Part shown: positions 21,410 through 34,234 of the stretch, in pieces | Numbering within the stretch: the first letter of the stretch is position 1 | Layout of the letters: each line of letters opens with the position of its first letter | Source of the DNA: Candidatus Schekmanbacteria bacterium | Lineage (GTDB): Bacteria; CSSED10-310; JACPHN01 | Reading direction: 5' to 3' | Assembly (NCBI GenBank): GCA_016188575.1 | Contig: JACPHN010000110.1 | Coordinates: 1 to 64,000 of the forward strand | Length of the DNA: 64,000 nt | Notes under the pieces: model-generated | Seen by the model: only the letters and a program-made list of their open reading frames with translations | What the model was told of the DNA's origin: nothing | Database searches by the model: none | Position numbers and translations under genes: made by a program

Positions 21410-21738
21410 CCTCCCACTCCGTCGAACACTTTTGCCACGCCCACAACAGTGGACAAACGAGTACCCTGTGCGGCCGGCCGAGGCCTTGCCGTTGGCGAAG
21501 GAGCTATCCCGTCTCGTAGTTTGCCCCAGACACTGCCAATTAGCGGCTCGACAGCACGTACCTGATAGCACTCCGGATCCACGCAGGTTTCTACGAGACC
21601 AGACCGGACGCTGTAGCGCTGATGCCAGTCACGAGGCATTCGGCGTGTCCGATGCCCGAGAACGCAAGAGGCGAGATCGGGGACCACGACGGTGTCGGCG
21701 GAGAGGAATCGGGCGTTGGTGATGACCTTGCGGAACGG
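21410..21738 (-). pseudogene. DUF4338 (DruA-like) remnant
   Basis: In one frame NARFLSADTVVVPDLASCVLG, then MPRDWHQRYSVRSGLVETCVD; a one-base shift later, SGTCCRAANWQCLGQT. These are the characteristic blocks of DUF4338 proteins, found in the Druantia defence protein DruA and in transposase-like genes. Front and back are missing and the frame is broken, so it is a relic. It fills the gap between the transposon's right end and the dispersed repeat before ffh; I see nothing else there. Confidence 0.55.
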
Positions 21739-21764
21739 CCGCGTCACGGGTGGGTGCTGCTCAG

Positions 21765-21840
21765 CCGCTTGCGGGAGAGGTGAGGTTGGGGGTCTTCGTG
21801 ATGCGCTCTCCGCGCAGCCCGCAGTCGACCAGACGGCGGA
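21765..21840. repeat. Dispersed repeat copy 2 (right half)
   Basis: About 75 bases (GAGGTGAGGTTGGGGGTCTT ... CCAGACGGCGGATTCTGG) align with the right half of the copy at 32981-33121. The left inverted end is not seen. It is about 180 bases upstream of ffh. Confidence 0.55.
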
Positions 21841-22018
21841 TTCTGGCCGGGTCTGACCCTTGACAATTCCCGCGCCGTCGCCTAACCTATGCCGATGGTT
21901 TGGCCGCGGGGCGCGAGGCACCCGCTCGCGGCGATCACGCCGAGTGTCGCGCTCCCGCCTGCGCGCCAATCCGCGCTCCACCACCCGTGAACCACGAGAC
22001 GGACTCCCGGATAACCTG

Positions 22019-23386
22019 ATGTTTGAAACCCTAACCGATAGACTCGACGGCGTCTTTCGCCGCCTGACCCGCCGCGGCAAGCTGACGGAAGACAATATCC
22101 AGGAGGCGCTGCGCGAGGTCCGCATGGCGCTGTTGGAAGCGGACGTCAACTACAAGGTCGTCAAGGAGTTTATTTCCAGGGTCCGCGAGCAGGCCGTCGG
22201 CGAAGCCGTCATGAAGAGCCTCTCGCCGAGCCAGCAGGTCATCAAGGTCGTGCACGACGAGTTGGTTCGCCTCATGGGCGAGCGCGCGACCGACGTGGTG
22301 CGCGCGAAAAAGCCGCCGACAGTGGTCCTCCTCGTCGGGTTACAGGGTTCCGGCAAGACGACGACAGCGGGAAAGCTGGCGCTTCTGTATCGGGAGACCA
22401 AGCGGTGCTCACCGCTCTTGGTGGCCGCCGACATCTATCGACCCGCCGCCGTCGATCAGCTCGTAACTATCGGCAAACAGATCAAGGTCCCCGTCTTTGA
22501 AAAAGGAACGCAGCACGATCCCGTGGACATCGCCCGAGAAGGGGTGAGCTTCGGCCGGGACCGAGGCTTTGACCCGGTGATCGTGGATACCGCGGGGCGC
22601 TTGCACATCGATTCCGACCTCATGGAGGAGCTGCGGCGGATTCGCACCGCCGTGAGCCCGCACGAAATCCTCCTCGTCGCGGACGCGATGACCGGTCAGG
22701 ACGCCGTCAACATGGCGTCGCAGTTCAACGAAGAGCTGGATTTGACGGGTGTCATCCTGACCAAGATGGACGGTGACGCTCGCGGCGGAGCGGCGCTGTC
22801 AATTCGCGAGGTCACCGCCAAGCCGATCAAGTTCGTCGGCATGGGTGAGAAGCTCGAGCCGCTCGAGCCGTTCCATCCGGAGCGCATGGCTTCGCGAATT
22901 CTCGGCATGGGCGACGTCATGAGCCTGATCGAGAAGGCCGAGAAGACCATCAACCGCGAAGAGGCCATCGCGCTACAGGAGAAGATCCGGCAAAACACCT
23001 TCACGCTCGAGGACTTCCGCAACCAACTGCAGCAGGTGCGGAAGCTAGGGCCCCTCGAGCAGGTCATGTCCATGATTCCGGGGCTCGGGCAACTTGCCCG
23101 AGGCAAGAATATGGATGCGTCGGAGTCGGAGCTGAAGCGGATCGAGGCGATCATCAACTCGATGACCAAGAAGGAACGCGACGACTACACGATTATCAAT
23201 GCCAGCCGCCGGCGCCGCATCGCTCGAGGCAGCGGCACCAACGTTCAGGATGTTAACCGTCTGTTGAAGCAGTTCGTGCAGACGCGCAAGCTGATGCGGG
23301 GATTTCAAAAAGGGATGCTTAGCCTGCCCGGCCTGTTGAGCGGCAAGCTCAAGGCCCGCCGCGGCAACCCCAAGTTCCCCTTCTAG
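22019..23386 (+). CDS. ffh: Signal recognition particle protein
   Basis: A 455-residue SRP54 GTPase that binds 4.5S RNA and signal peptides and docks ribosomes to FtsY. The N domain starts [20 protein letters not shown]; the G domain has [15 protein letters not shown] (G1), [20 protein letters not shown] (G3), [10 protein letters not shown] (G4) and [12 protein letters not shown]. The Met-rich M domain ([41 protein letters not shown]) is complete. ATG 22019 matches the family start. It leads the rpsP-rplS operon. No 4.5S RNA gene recognised nearby. Confidence 0.97.
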   Translation: MFETLTDRLDGVFRRLTRRGKLTEDNIQEALREVRMALLEADVNYKVVKEFISRVREQAVGEAVMKSLSPSQQVIKVVHDELVRLMGERATDVVRAKKPPTVVLLVGLQGSGKTTTAGKLALLYRETKRCSPLLVAADIYRPAAVDQLVTIGKQIKVPVFEKGTQHDPVDIAREGVSFGRDRGFDPVIVDTAGRLHIDSDLMEELRRIRTAVSPHEILLVADAMTGQDAVNMASQFNEELDLTGVILTKMDGDARGGAALSIREVTAKPIKFVGMGEKLEPLEPFHPERMASRILGMGDVMSLIEKAEKTINREEAIALQEKIRQNTFTLEDFRNQLQQVRKLGPLEQVMSMIPGLGQLARGKNMDASESELKRIEAIINSMTKKERDDYTIINASRRRRIARGSGTNVQDVNRLLKQFVQTRKLMRGFQKGMLSLPGLLSGKLKARRGNPKFPF

Positions 23387-23436
23387 CCGGTGCATCGACT
23401 CGTCCCCACAAACATTGTTGCTCAGGGAGAACAAAC

Positions 23437-23679
23437 GTGTCCGTTCGTATTCGTCTGAAACGTCAAGGGAGTCACAAGAAGCCGTTTTATCGCATCGTCG
23501 CTGCGGATTCGCGGAGTCCGCGCGATGGCGCCTTCATAGAGTTGCTCGGCACCTACAACCCACTCGTCGAAAAAGAAGGCGTCAAAGTAGACGAGGAGAA
23601 GGTCCGAAAGTGGTTGGGAACGGGAGCGCTTCCGACCGACACCGTGCGATCGCTGCTCAAGAAATCCGGTATCCGCTAA
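23437..23679 (+). CDS. rpsP: 30S ribosomal protein S16
   Basis: Eighty residues with a GTG start preceded by [29 protein letters not shown] and the later [20 protein letters not shown] are invariant S16 features. S16 binds 16S rRNA early in 30S assembly. It lies 50 bases after ffh, as in many deltaproteobacteria. Confidence 0.97.
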   Translation: MSVRIRLKRQGSHKKPFYRIVAADSRSPRDGAFIELLGTYNPLVEKEGVKVDEEKVRKWLGTGALPTDTVRSLLKKSGIR

Positions 23680-23731
23680 TCACGGCCGGCGTCTGCGAGC
23701 TCGGATTCGCGGAAACCAGGAGAAGGATATC

Positions 23732-23962
23732 ATGCAGGAGCTGCTGAGCTACCTCGTGCGCTTGCTCGTCGAGGACGAAGACTCCGTCCGCGTCGACCAG
23801 ACCAAAGGCGATCAGACCGTAGTGCTGGAAATTCGCGTGAAAGAAGAAGATCTGGGTCGACTGATCGGACGGAAGGGCAAGACCGCGCGAGCTCTCCGCA
23901 CGGTTGCACAGGCGGCGGCACAGAAAAAGGGATGTCGAGCCGTCGTCGAAATCGTGAGCTAG
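23732..23962 (+). CDS. khpA: KH-domain RNA-binding protein
   Basis: Seventy-six residues, length and order as in KhpA/YlqC. The GRLIGRKGKTARALRTV segment is the KH GxxG loop (here GRKG) that grips single-stranded RNA. The 3' end overlaps the start of rimM by 31 bases. Likely involved in ribosome or RNA metabolism. Confidence 0.93.
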   Translation: MQELLSYLVRLLVEDEDSVRVDQTKGDQTVVLEIRVKEEDLGRLIGRKGKTARALRTVAQAAAQKKGCRAVVEIVS

Positions 23963-24540
23963 CCGGCAGACCGCCCGTTTCTCCCGTAGACGACTCCGGC
24001 GGCACCGAGCCATCGCCACGCATCGACATCGGCGAAGTCGTGCGCCCGCACGGGGTTACCGGAGAGCTCGTGGTATTGCCCATGACCGATGACCCCGAGC
24101 GCTTCGCGGAGCTTTTGCAGGTTTTCCTCGATGGCGAGGATGGGCCTGTCGGCGTCTTGGGCGTACGCTTTCACGGAGATCGACTACTCGTGAGGCTGGC
24201 GGGAGTCGAAGATCGGTCGGCTGCGGACCGCTTGCGAGGCCGGCGGCTGCAAACGATTCTCGCCGAGGTGGCGCCGTTGCAGGACGACGAGTATTACTGG
24301 TTCGAGCTGCAAGGGTGCACCGTGGAGGACGAGCGGCAGGGCGTTGTCGGTAGAGTCAGCGGCGTGGACCGGATCCCGAGCGGCGAGCTCCTCGTCGTCG
24401 ACACCTCGACGGTCGCCCCCACGCCCGGCGGCGCGGCCCGCGAGGTCCTGATTCCGTTCGTGAAGGCCATCGTGCGCTCCGTTGATCTCGCCCAGCGCCG
24501 CATCGTCATCAGTGCGCCGGACGGCCTTCTGGACTTGTGA
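23932..24540 (+). CDS. rimM: 16S rRNA processing protein RimM
   Basis: A 202-residue protein with the RimM N-terminal strand [16 protein letters not shown], the middle [10 protein letters not shown] and the PRC-barrel region beginning [12 protein letters not shown], ending [18 protein letters not shown]. It helps mature the 3' domain of the 30S subunit by binding S19. The first 24 residues are poorly conserved and the start could be internal; ATG 23932 overlaps khpA. Its TGA overlaps the GTG of trmD (GTGA). Confidence 0.95.
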   Translation: MSSRRRNRELAGRPPVSPVDDSGGTEPSPRIDIGEVVRPHGVTGELVVLPMTDDPERFAELLQVFLDGEDGPVGVLGVRFHGDRLLVRLAGVEDRSAADRLRGRRLQTILAEVAPLQDDEYYWFELQGCTVEDERQGVVGRVSGVDRIPSGELLVVDTSTVAPTPGGAAREVLIPFVKAIVRSVDLAQRRIVISAPDGLLDL

Positions 24541-25268
24541 GCCGCATGCCCGTGCAAACCTCCTGCCCATCGCTTGTCATCGATGTGGTCACGATCTTTC
24601 CCGAGATGTTTACGGCGTGGCGAGGCGCAGGCGTCGTTGGTAAGGCGGTGGAATCCGGCCGGGTCGCGGTGCGCGCGCATGACCTCCGCGCGTGGTCACA
24701 GGACAAGCATCGCAAGACCGACGACTACCCGTTCGGCGGCGGTGCAGGCATGGTGATGTGCCCCGAGCCGCTGTTCGCGGCCGTCGACAGCCTCTGCGCG
24801 GGCGATAGCACGGTCATCTTGATGAGCCCGCGCGGCCCGGTGCTGACGCAGAGTATGGCGAGGTCCTTGGCGGCGCGCAAGCACCTCATCTTGCTGTGCG
24901 GCCGCTACGAAGGAGTTGACGAACGCGTGCACGAGCACCTTGTAGACCTCGAGATCTCTATCGGGGACTACATTCTCAGCGGGGGCGAGCTGGCGGCGAT
25001 GGTGGTCGCCGAAGCGACCATGCGCCTGTTGCCGGGCGTGCTCGGCGACGCCGAGTCTTTGGAGCAGGATTCGTTCGCGCCGGGGCACGGGATGCTCGGC
25101 TGGCCCCAGTACACCCGCCCTCGCGAGTACCGAGGGCTCGCGGTTCCCGACGTGCTGCTGTCCGGGAATCACGCCCAGATCGCCGCCTGGAGGCGCGAGC
25201 AGGCGCGGGAGCTCACAGGACGGCTGCGCCCGGATCTCTTGCGGGAGCCGGCGGCGCACGAGGAGTAA
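24537..25268 (+). CDS. trmD: tRNA (guanine37-N1)-methyltransferase
   Basis: A 243-residue SPOUT enzyme that makes m1G37 and prevents frameshifting. Motifs: [34 protein letters not shown], the knot loop [16 protein letters not shown] and LPGVLG. Starts at GTG 24537 or ATG 24546; both are in frame. Part of the ribosome operon. Confidence 0.97.
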   Translation: MSRMPVQTSCPSLVIDVVTIFPEMFTAWRGAGVVGKAVESGRVAVRAHDLRAWSQDKHRKTDDYPFGGGAGMVMCPEPLFAAVDSLCAGDSTVILMSPRGPVLTQSMARSLAARKHLILLCGRYEGVDERVHEHLVDLEISIGDYILSGGELAAMVVAEATMRLLPGVLGDAESLEQDSFAPGHGMLGWPQYTRPREYRGLAVPDVLLSGNHAQIAAWRREQARELTGRLRPDLLREPAAHEE

Positions 25269-25269
25269 G

Positions 25270-25872
25270 ATGGGGTCGCTTTATCTCGCCATCCTGCACT
25301 ACCCCGTCTACGACCTGCAGCGGAAAATCGTGCCGACGACCGTCACCACGCTCGACGTTCACGACACCGCGCGCATCGCCCGCACGTATGGAATCGCCAA
25401 GGTGTTCATCGTGACGCCGCTTCAGAGCCAGCACGCGCTGGTGCAGCGGCTGCTGACGCATTGGCGGGAAGGTGCGGGCGCCCGCTTGAAGCCGACCCGA
25501 AAAGAAGCGCTGGAGACCATCGACCTTTCTTACGAGCTCCCTGATGTGGTGCGGCGAGTGACGGATCGCGAGGGGAGCCGACCGCGGACCGTCGCCACTC
25601 ACGCCAACCGCCTGGGCCGCGAAATGACGGCGGGCGCGTGCCGGGTCTTGCTTCAGAAGGACGATCGGCCTATGCTACTGCTCTTCGGAACCGGGTGTGG
25701 CTTGGCGCGTTCGGTCGTCGACGAGACAGATTTCAGCCTCGAGCCGATCGAGGGACCTACGGAGTGGAATCATCTTCCGGTGAGAGCGGCGGTCGCCATC
25801 ATGGTGGATCGGCTGCTGGGCAGACAAGAAGAGGGCACAGATGAATCAGGAAATCATTACGCAGCTCGATAA
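25270..25872 (+). CDS. SPOUT-like RNA methyltransferase (PF09936 type)
   Basis: Two hundred residues, beginning MGSLYLAILHYPVYDLQRKIV. The pattern TTVTTLDVHDTARIARTYGI, then FIVTPLQSQ and the C-terminal FGTGCGLARSV...LEPIEGPTEWNHLPVRAA, is the family found between trmD and rplS in deltaproteobacteria and Thermotogae, a SPOUT-fold domain with the TrmD-like knot. Substrate RNA unknown. It starts one base after trmD and overlaps rplS by 32 bases. Confidence 0.85.
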   Translation: MGSLYLAILHYPVYDLQRKIVPTTVTTLDVHDTARIARTYGIAKVFIVTPLQSQHALVQRLLTHWREGAGARLKPTRKEALETIDLSYELPDVVRRVTDREGSRPRTVATHANRLGREMTAGACRVLLQKDDRPMLLLFGTGCGLARSVVDETDFSLEPIEGPTEWNHLPVRAAVAIMVDRLLGRQEEGTDESGNHYAAR

Positions 25873-26200
25873 CGCGACCAAGCGACATGACTTGCCGGTC
25901 TTTCATCCGGGCGACCGGGTGCGCGTGAGCGTGACGATCCGGGAGGCGGGCAAGGAACGCACGCAGATGTTCGAAGGCGATGTGATCCGCATTCGCGGGA
26001 GCAATGCGGGAAGGACCTTCACCGTGCGCAAGATTTCAAACGGCGTCGGCGTCGAGCGAACGTTTCCCGTGGAATCCCCGAACGTGACTGCGCTGGAAGT
26101 CATCCGCGAGAACAAGGTACGGCGAGCAAAGCTCTATTTCCTGCGCGACCTCCGCGGCAAGGCGGCCCGTCTCAAGGAACGCGATCGCCGCAGCCATTAG
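25841..26200 (+). CDS. rplS: 50S ribosomal protein L19
   Basis: A 119-residue L19: FHPGDRVRVSVTIREAGKER, FEGDVIRIRGSNAGRTFTVRK, GVGVERTFPVESP and RRAKLYFLRDLRGKAARLKE are the family blocks. It sits at the 30S-50S interface. Last gene of the operon. Confidence 0.97.
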   Translation: MNQEIITQLDNATKRHDLPVFHPGDRVRVSVTIREAGKERTQMFEGDVIRIRGSNAGRTFTVRKISNGVGVERTFPVESPNVTALEVIRENKVRRAKLYFLRDLRGKAARLKERDRRSH

Positions 26201-26350
26201 GACCCGTAACGAAATAACTGTTGCGTTCGGCCGGCTGCGAAGGCCGCCGGCTTCGTCTCTCCTCCTCACCGTATCGCTCCATTGATACGCTTCGTCGGGG
26301 ACGCGCCGTCTGGGCTCGCCACAGAGGAGTCGTTCAGCACTCGCCCGGCG

Positions 26351-27940
26351 TCAGCCGAGACCGCGGGCGAGCATCCCGTCGGCGATCACCATGGAAAACG
26401 CGGCAATGGTCTCGGATGGGTCGACGGATAGCGCGGTGGGGAAGAGGCTCGGGTCCGTTACGTAGAGCCCGGGGATCTCATGCGCCTCCCCGGAGCAAGA
26501 AACCACCGAGCTGCGCCGATCGGGACCCATGCGCAACATCCCCCCCGGGTGCGGCGCCGGAAACGAAACGGCTCCTGGCCCGAAGCTGATGCGGTGAATG
26601 CGGCCTAAGTCCCGCTCGTCCCGAATCCGAGTCCCCGCGGTGTCCGCCAGGAAAACCTCGGTCGCCCCCGCCGCCAACAGTACGTGCGCGCACTTCTCGA
26701 AGGCATCGCGCAGCACGGCCTCGTTCGCGCCTTCGATCGGAACGCGATACTGGGCCCGCCCTGCGCTACCCACTGCCAGCCGCCCCGTGTCCGCGTCGTC
26801 GATCCAGGCGATGGTGCCAGCGAGATTTGCCATTCGCGCCATCCGGTCCCGATGATCGGCGCCGGCGCCCGGCAGCAACGCCGCCAATGTGGCAGGCCCG
26901 AGCTGGTTGGGCATCAGCAAGTAACCTCCCTCTCGGTAGCGCCCGCCCTCATACCGGCGAAGCCGCCAGTGCAGGCACCCGAACGCGGCCGGAATGTTGC
27001 GCCACATGACGATGTCCTCGGCAAAATAGCCAAATGCCATCGCGCACGGATTGCACGTCAGGTTGCGGCCAACCATGCCCGCCGTGTTCGGCAGCCCCGA
27101 GCGCACCCAAAGCGCGGCGGACCCGTACCCGCCAGCCGCGAGCACTACCGCTCCCGCCTTTACGTGCAGCACCCGACCAGTTGGCTCGCCGGTATCCCGG
27201 TTCAACACGGCGGCGCGAGCTACGCACGCACGTCCTCCCGCGAGCGCGATCGCCTCGACCCGGCAGTCCGCGAAAACCATGGCGCCGGCGCGGATCGCCC
27301 GCGGAAGATACGTCACCAGCATGCTCTGCTTGGCGTTGTATGCGCAACCCTGCATGCAGTAGCCGCTCTTGACACAGCCGCGCCGCGCCTGCGGCACGCG
27401 GTCTCCCTGCCACCCGAGCGCCTCCACGCCACGCCGAAAGACCCGATTGCAGCCGTTGAAATACTCGTCCGGCGCGGGATGCACGCCGAGATCCGCTTCA
27501 TAGCGCGCAAAATACGGCGCCAGGTCGTCGCTCCCAAAGCCCTCCAACCCGTGCTCCCGCTCCCACTGCGCAAGTCGGTCCGCGGGAGCGCGGTACGAGT
27601 CGGCCCAGTAGTGCACGGATGCACCGCCGACGCAGCGCCCGAAGCTCAGCGGTACCCGTCCGTCGGTGGACGTTGCCAGACCGCGTTCACCGTCGATGCG
27701 GGCAAACATATCGTCTTCCCTCTGATCCAGCGTGCCGCGCCCAGGGCGCGACGGATCGATCGGGTCGACCAGGCCGGTATAGTAGCCGCCCTGCTCCAGC
27801 ACAATGACCCGTTTGCCCGCCTCCGCGAGCACCATGGCGGCGGTGGCGCCGCCGATTCCCGAGCCAATGACCACCACATCCGCAGTTTCGGTGTGGTCGC
27901 CGTGAAGCTCGTTCCCCTCGATGATGCCCATGGAGATCAT
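26351..27940 (-). CDS. GMC-family FAD-dependent oxidoreductase, large subunit
   Basis: A 529-residue flavoprotein. FAD site VVVIGSGIGGATAAMVLAEAG with ELEQGG-like end (VIVLEQGGY) at about 24-60; a GMC block FGRCVGGASVHYWAD; CVKSGYCMQGCAYNAKQSM, a Cys-rich segment typical of the gluconate/glucose-dehydrogenase-like subgroup; and the C-terminal HPGGMLRMG...VTDPSLFPTALSVDPSETIAAFS with the active-site region. It oxidises an alcohol or sugar. Its start is 5 bases after the stop of the Tat small subunit, the standard pairing, which suggests export of the folded complex by the partner's signal. Confidence 0.9.
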   Translation of the reverse strand: MISMGIIEGNELHGDHTETADVVVIGSGIGGATAAMVLAEAGKRVIVLEQGGYYTGLVDPIDPSRPGRGTLDQREDDMFARIDGERGLATSTDGRVPLSFGRCVGGASVHYWADSYRAPADRLAQWEREHGLEGFGSDDLAPYFARYEADLGVHPAPDEYFNGCNRVFRRGVEALGWQGDRVPQARRGCVKSGYCMQGCAYNAKQSMLVTYLPRAIRAGAMVFADCRVEAIALAGGRACVARAAVLNRDTGEPTGRVLHVKAGAVVLAAGGYGSAALWVRSGLPNTAGMVGRNLTCNPCAMAFGYFAEDIVMWRNIPAAFGCLHWRLRRYEGGRYREGGYLLMPNQLGPATLAALLPGAGADHRDRMARMANLAGTIAWIDDADTGRLAVGSAGRAQYRVPIEGANEAVLRDAFEKCAHVLLAAGATEVFLADTAGTRIRDERDLGRIHRISFGPGAVSFPAPHPGGMLRMGPDRRSSVVSCSGEAHEIPGLYVTDPSLFPTALSVDPSETIAAFSMVIADGMLARGLG

Positions 27941-27944
27941 CGGC

Positions 27945-28487
27945 TCACGCCACGGACGCCGGCTTGGCCCGCGCTACCCACGGGCCGTCGTACCCGATTT
28001 GCGGCCACGTCTCGTCACACGTGTAATAAAAGAAACAGACGAGGACCTTGATGCCCTGAAACGCAGCGCGGCTGAGCGCGAATCGGCTCGTCGACATGGC
28101 CAGCAGACGCGTGCGCCGGTCTTCGGCTGCGAGCCGCGAGAAGGCTCTGCCCCGCGTCACCACGGCGAGATATTCGATCAGCAACAGAGCATCCGTGACG
28201 TCGCGGCGCAGCCAGTCACCATGGCAGGTGAGCTCCGCGTCAATACGCCGCGCCACCCGGGCCGCCGCTGCCGCGTCCAGGTCTCCGACGAGCACCGCGG
28301 CCACCGCCGCGAGCACCTTGAACGCACGGCGGCTCAAAGCCTGCGGCGCGCTGCCCGGCTCGCCATCGACTTCGTCGCTGCGAGCGGCAGCCGTCGTTCG
28401 CAGCGCCCCGAAGACCACCGCCGTCGCCGCGCCCCGCCGCAGAAACGTGCGGCGCGTCATGGCGGGCTCAGCTTCCCTCTCCACCAT
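27945..28487 (-). CDS. Tat-signal small subunit of the GMC oxidoreductase
   Basis: A 180-residue protein. ATG 28487 follows GGAAAGGA by about 7 bases and gives MVEREAEPAMTRRTFLRRGAA, a twin-arginine signal; the second ATG at 28460 is also possible. The mature part (SRRAFKVLAAVAAVLVGDL, later FFYYTCDETWPQIGYDGPW) is the gluconate 2-dehydrogenase subunit 3-like family, with the GYDGPW tail usual for these partners. Probably assembles with the flavin subunit and carries it through the Tat system. Confidence 0.82.
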   Translation of the reverse strand: MVEREAEPAMTRRTFLRRGAATAVVFGALRTTAAARSDEVDGEPGSAPQALSRRAFKVLAAVAAVLVGDLDAAAAARVARRIDAELTCHGDWLRRDVTDALLLIEYLAVVTRGRAFSRLAAEDRRTRLLAMSTSRFALSRAAFQGIKVLVCFFYYTCDETWPQIGYDGPWVARAKPASVA

Positions 28488-28683
28488 CCGGGTGATCCTT
28501 TCCAGTGCGCTGGTGATTCCGCACGCTGCCGCCGTTTCTAGCACCGCCGCGTGCGCCGCGCCACCGGCGTCACCGGGCCACCCCAGCCGTCCGCGCTTCC
28601 AATCGGCGCCCGTTGCGCATACGATCGAACCTGACCGGCGCCGCCGAGCGGACAGTCGCGCGGAGCGCTGGCGGGCGTGGCAG

Positions 28684-28760
28684 GCCTGAATCCACCACCT
28701 GTTCGGGGTGACGATACGCATTCCGAACAGCTTTCAGCCGCAGCGGCGGTGGATCCTGGG
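28684..28760. repeat. Dispersed repeat copy 3 (short form)
   Basis: Left end CCTGAATCCACCACCTGTTCG and right end GCGGCGGTGGATCCTGGG are inverted relatives, about 40 bases apart, with CCGAACAGCTTTCAGCCG inside. It occupies the gap between the divergent GMC subunit and kinase genes, 23 bases before the kinase start, so it overlaps the likely promoter. Confidence 0.55.
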
Positions 28761-28782
28761 CAGGAAAGGATGACGTGACAGC

Positions 28783-32406
<3,624 letters not shown>

Positions 32407-32436
32407 CGGCAAACCGACACCGAGGAGATCGACGAA

Positions 32437-32937
32437 ATGAATGACGACGGAACCAGCGGCGGAACGCGGGACGTGAGCGGCCTCACGCTGGACGACTTGC
32501 GGGCCTGTCGCCTGCAGGAGCTAGAGAGCCTGTACGCGAGCGCGCCGCTCGCCGAAATGCCGCGCGGAATCTTTGCGGGGGAAGTGCTCGCCGACGTTGA
32601 CTCCGCCGCGGCGAAGGAGACCGCGATGCGGCTCATGGTGTTCCTTGGTTTTCGCTTGCCGCGCTTCGGGGTAGATTTTGATCGGTTCTGCTGGTATTTT
32701 GGATACCCCTGCTTCGCCGCGGGCCACTTTCGCGTCGCCGCGGGAACCTCGCGGTGGCGCGAAACTGCCGCCCTGCAGCTTCACTACGACCCGTCCCGCC
32801 TGCCGCAGGTGATCCGTGGTCGTCTGTACGATGAGGTCAAGCCGCTGTCCGCCGCGCTATGCCTGGGACTGGGCGGAGTCAACGCCGCACGCGGCCGCGG
32901 CGATCTGTTTTTCTTCGCGCTGTCGCGGCGGGCGTGA
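32437..32937 (+). CDS. Hypothetical protein downstream of kinase 1
   Basis: A 166-residue protein I do not recognise. It starts MNDDGTSGGTRDVSGLTLDD after an AGGAG site and is mostly alpha/beta with aromatic-rich strands (FDRFCWYFGYPCFAAGHF). No signal peptide or membrane helix. The 30-base spacing behind the kinase suggests one transcript, so it may be a partner or substrate. Confidence 0.65.
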   Translation: MNDDGTSGGTRDVSGLTLDDLRACRLQELESLYASAPLAEMPRGIFAGEVLADVDSAAAKETAMRLMVFLGFRLPRFGVDFDRFCWYFGYPCFAAGHFRVAAGTSRWRETAALQLHYDPSRLPQVIRGRLYDEVKPLSAALCLGLGGVNAARGRGDLFFFALSRRA

Positions 32938-32980
32938 GCGGGGCGACCAGCATGCCCGCACACGCCTCTCGAAGGGGTCA

Positions 32981-33121
32981 CCTGAATCTACCGCCCGTTC
33001 GACGTCGACGCGACAGCGCCCCTCGCCGTCCCTCCCCCCGCTGGCTGGGGGAGGTGAGGTCGGGGGTCTTCGTGATGCCCTTTCCGCACACCTTACAGCC
33101 GAACAGACGGTGGATTCAGGG
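32981..33121. repeat. Dispersed repeat copy 4 (full length, about 140 bp)
   Basis: Left end CCTGAATCTACCGCCCGTTCG; right end CGAACAGACGGTGGATTCAGG. They are imperfect inverted repeats of 20-21 bases. The interior has CGACAGCGCCCCTCGCCGTC and GGTCGGGGGTCTTCGTGATG, which are shared with the copies at 51.8 and 21.8 kb. No coding frame. This is the best copy for building a consensus. Confidence 0.65.
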
Positions 33122-33223
33122 TCATCGGCCCACTGGCGCCGCGGGCCGCGCCGGCTATATCCTGCGGCGGCATTGCTACTCTCTCTCGAGCTCCTGCCCC
33201 TCCCTGCCTTCGCGGAGATGACC

Positions 33224-34201
33224 ATGACCCAAGCGCTGGCCTTGGATAGCCGAGAAATCATGATAGAGCTGCATCGACTGATGCGGGATATGGACCCGGC
33301 CCGATTCCGAGCGGAGCTGTGGGATGCGGCGGTCAAACGCGCGCGCACTATCGAACGGCTCTTGAGCCGGCTGCTGGAAGAATCGCCGCCGGACAGCACT
33401 ACCCTGCAGGCGAAGCTGCACGAGCTTCGCGGGCTGCTTGCAGCGTACGTCGGTCGCCTGGGCATCGGTTCCTGCGACGAACAGCGCGCCGCATGGGCGG
33501 AGCTCTACGAGGGGTTGAAGCCCGCGTACGAGTCCGCCGCCGCAGGCCTGCGGAACTATCGCGTGCACGTGCCGTCGCTGCGACCCTCCAACTACGCGCG
33601 TAATCTTTTCCACGTGTCCTGGGGTCTGGTGGCGCTCGCCCTGGTCGAGCTCGTGCTGAGCGCCAGCCAACTCGTGTACGCAGCGTCGCTGTTTGCCACG
33701 TACGCGTGGTCAATGGAAGTGACCCGGCGCATCTGGCCGGCGTGGAACGACCGGTTGATGCGATTCTACGGGCCGCTTGCACACCCGCACGAGTGGCATC
33801 AGGTGAACTCCGCCACCTGGTATGCCACCGCGTTGGTGCTGCTCGCGGCGACGCGTTCGCCCCTCCTCTGCTCGATCGCGGTCGCGGTGCTGGCCGTTGG
33901 CGACCCTCTGGCCGCTCTGATCGGACGCAGGTTTGGCCGGGTTCGCCTGCTGAATGGGCGCTCACTGGAAGGCACCCTGGCTTTTCTCTTTGCCGGAGCG
34001 GGGCTCGCGTACGTCGTCACGACGAGTTTCCACGGCCTCGCGCCCGCCGATGCGCTGCTGGTCTCCACGAGCGGAGCGGCCACAGGAGCGCTTGCGGAGC
34101 TCGTCAGCAAGCGCATCGACGACAACTTTTCCATCCCGCTGAGCACCGCTCTGGGGGCCTTCGTTCCCGCCTATCTGCTCGGCCTTCCGCTGTTCGTATG
34201 A
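33224..34201 (+). CDS. Dolichol-kinase / cytidylyltransferase-like membrane protein
   Basis: A 325-residue protein. ATG 33224 is preferred because GCGGAG lies 6 bases upstream; ATG 33218 is equally in frame. Residues 1-125 are a soluble helical region (AVKRARTIERLLSRLLEE) not usual for the family. From about 135 follow at least six membrane helices and the signature VGDPLAALIGRRFGRVRLLNGRSLEGTLAF, the CTP-binding motif of SEC59/VTE5-type polyprenol, phytol or dolichol kinases. Likely phosphorylates a membrane isoprenoid alcohol with CTP. Convergent with the gene at 34235. Confidence 0.78.
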   Translation: MTQALALDSREIMIELHRLMRDMDPARFRAELWDAAVKRARTIERLLSRLLEESPPDSTTLQAKLHELRGLLAAYVGRLGIGSCDEQRAAWAELYEGLKPAYESAAAGLRNYRVHVPSLRPSNYARNLFHVSWGLVALALVELVLSASQLVYAASLFATYAWSMEVTRRIWPAWNDRLMRFYGPLAHPHEWHQVNSATWYATALVLLAATRSPLLCSIAVAVLAVGDPLAALIGRRFGRVRLLNGRSLEGTLAFLFAGAGLAYVVTTSFHGLAPADALLVSTSGAATGALAELVSKRIDDNFSIPLSTALGAFVPAYLLGLPLFV

Positions 34202-34234
34202 GCGCGCGCCCGCGGCGCCGGTCCCCGATACCCA

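Noticed and set aside
21264-22018. tRNA or 4.5S RNA gene before ffh
   Set aside because: No T-arm GTTCGA sequence or SRP RNA GGAA tetraloop helix could be made out by eye.
26201-26300. Intrinsic terminator after rplS
   Set aside because: GGCCGGC / GCCGGC can pair, but the stem is short and interrupted and there is no T tract. Not listed as a feature.
28735-28755. Sigma-54 promoter before kinase 1
   Set aside because: GG-N10-GC spacing is present but TGGCAC and TTGCA are not; the match falls in the dispersed repeat end.
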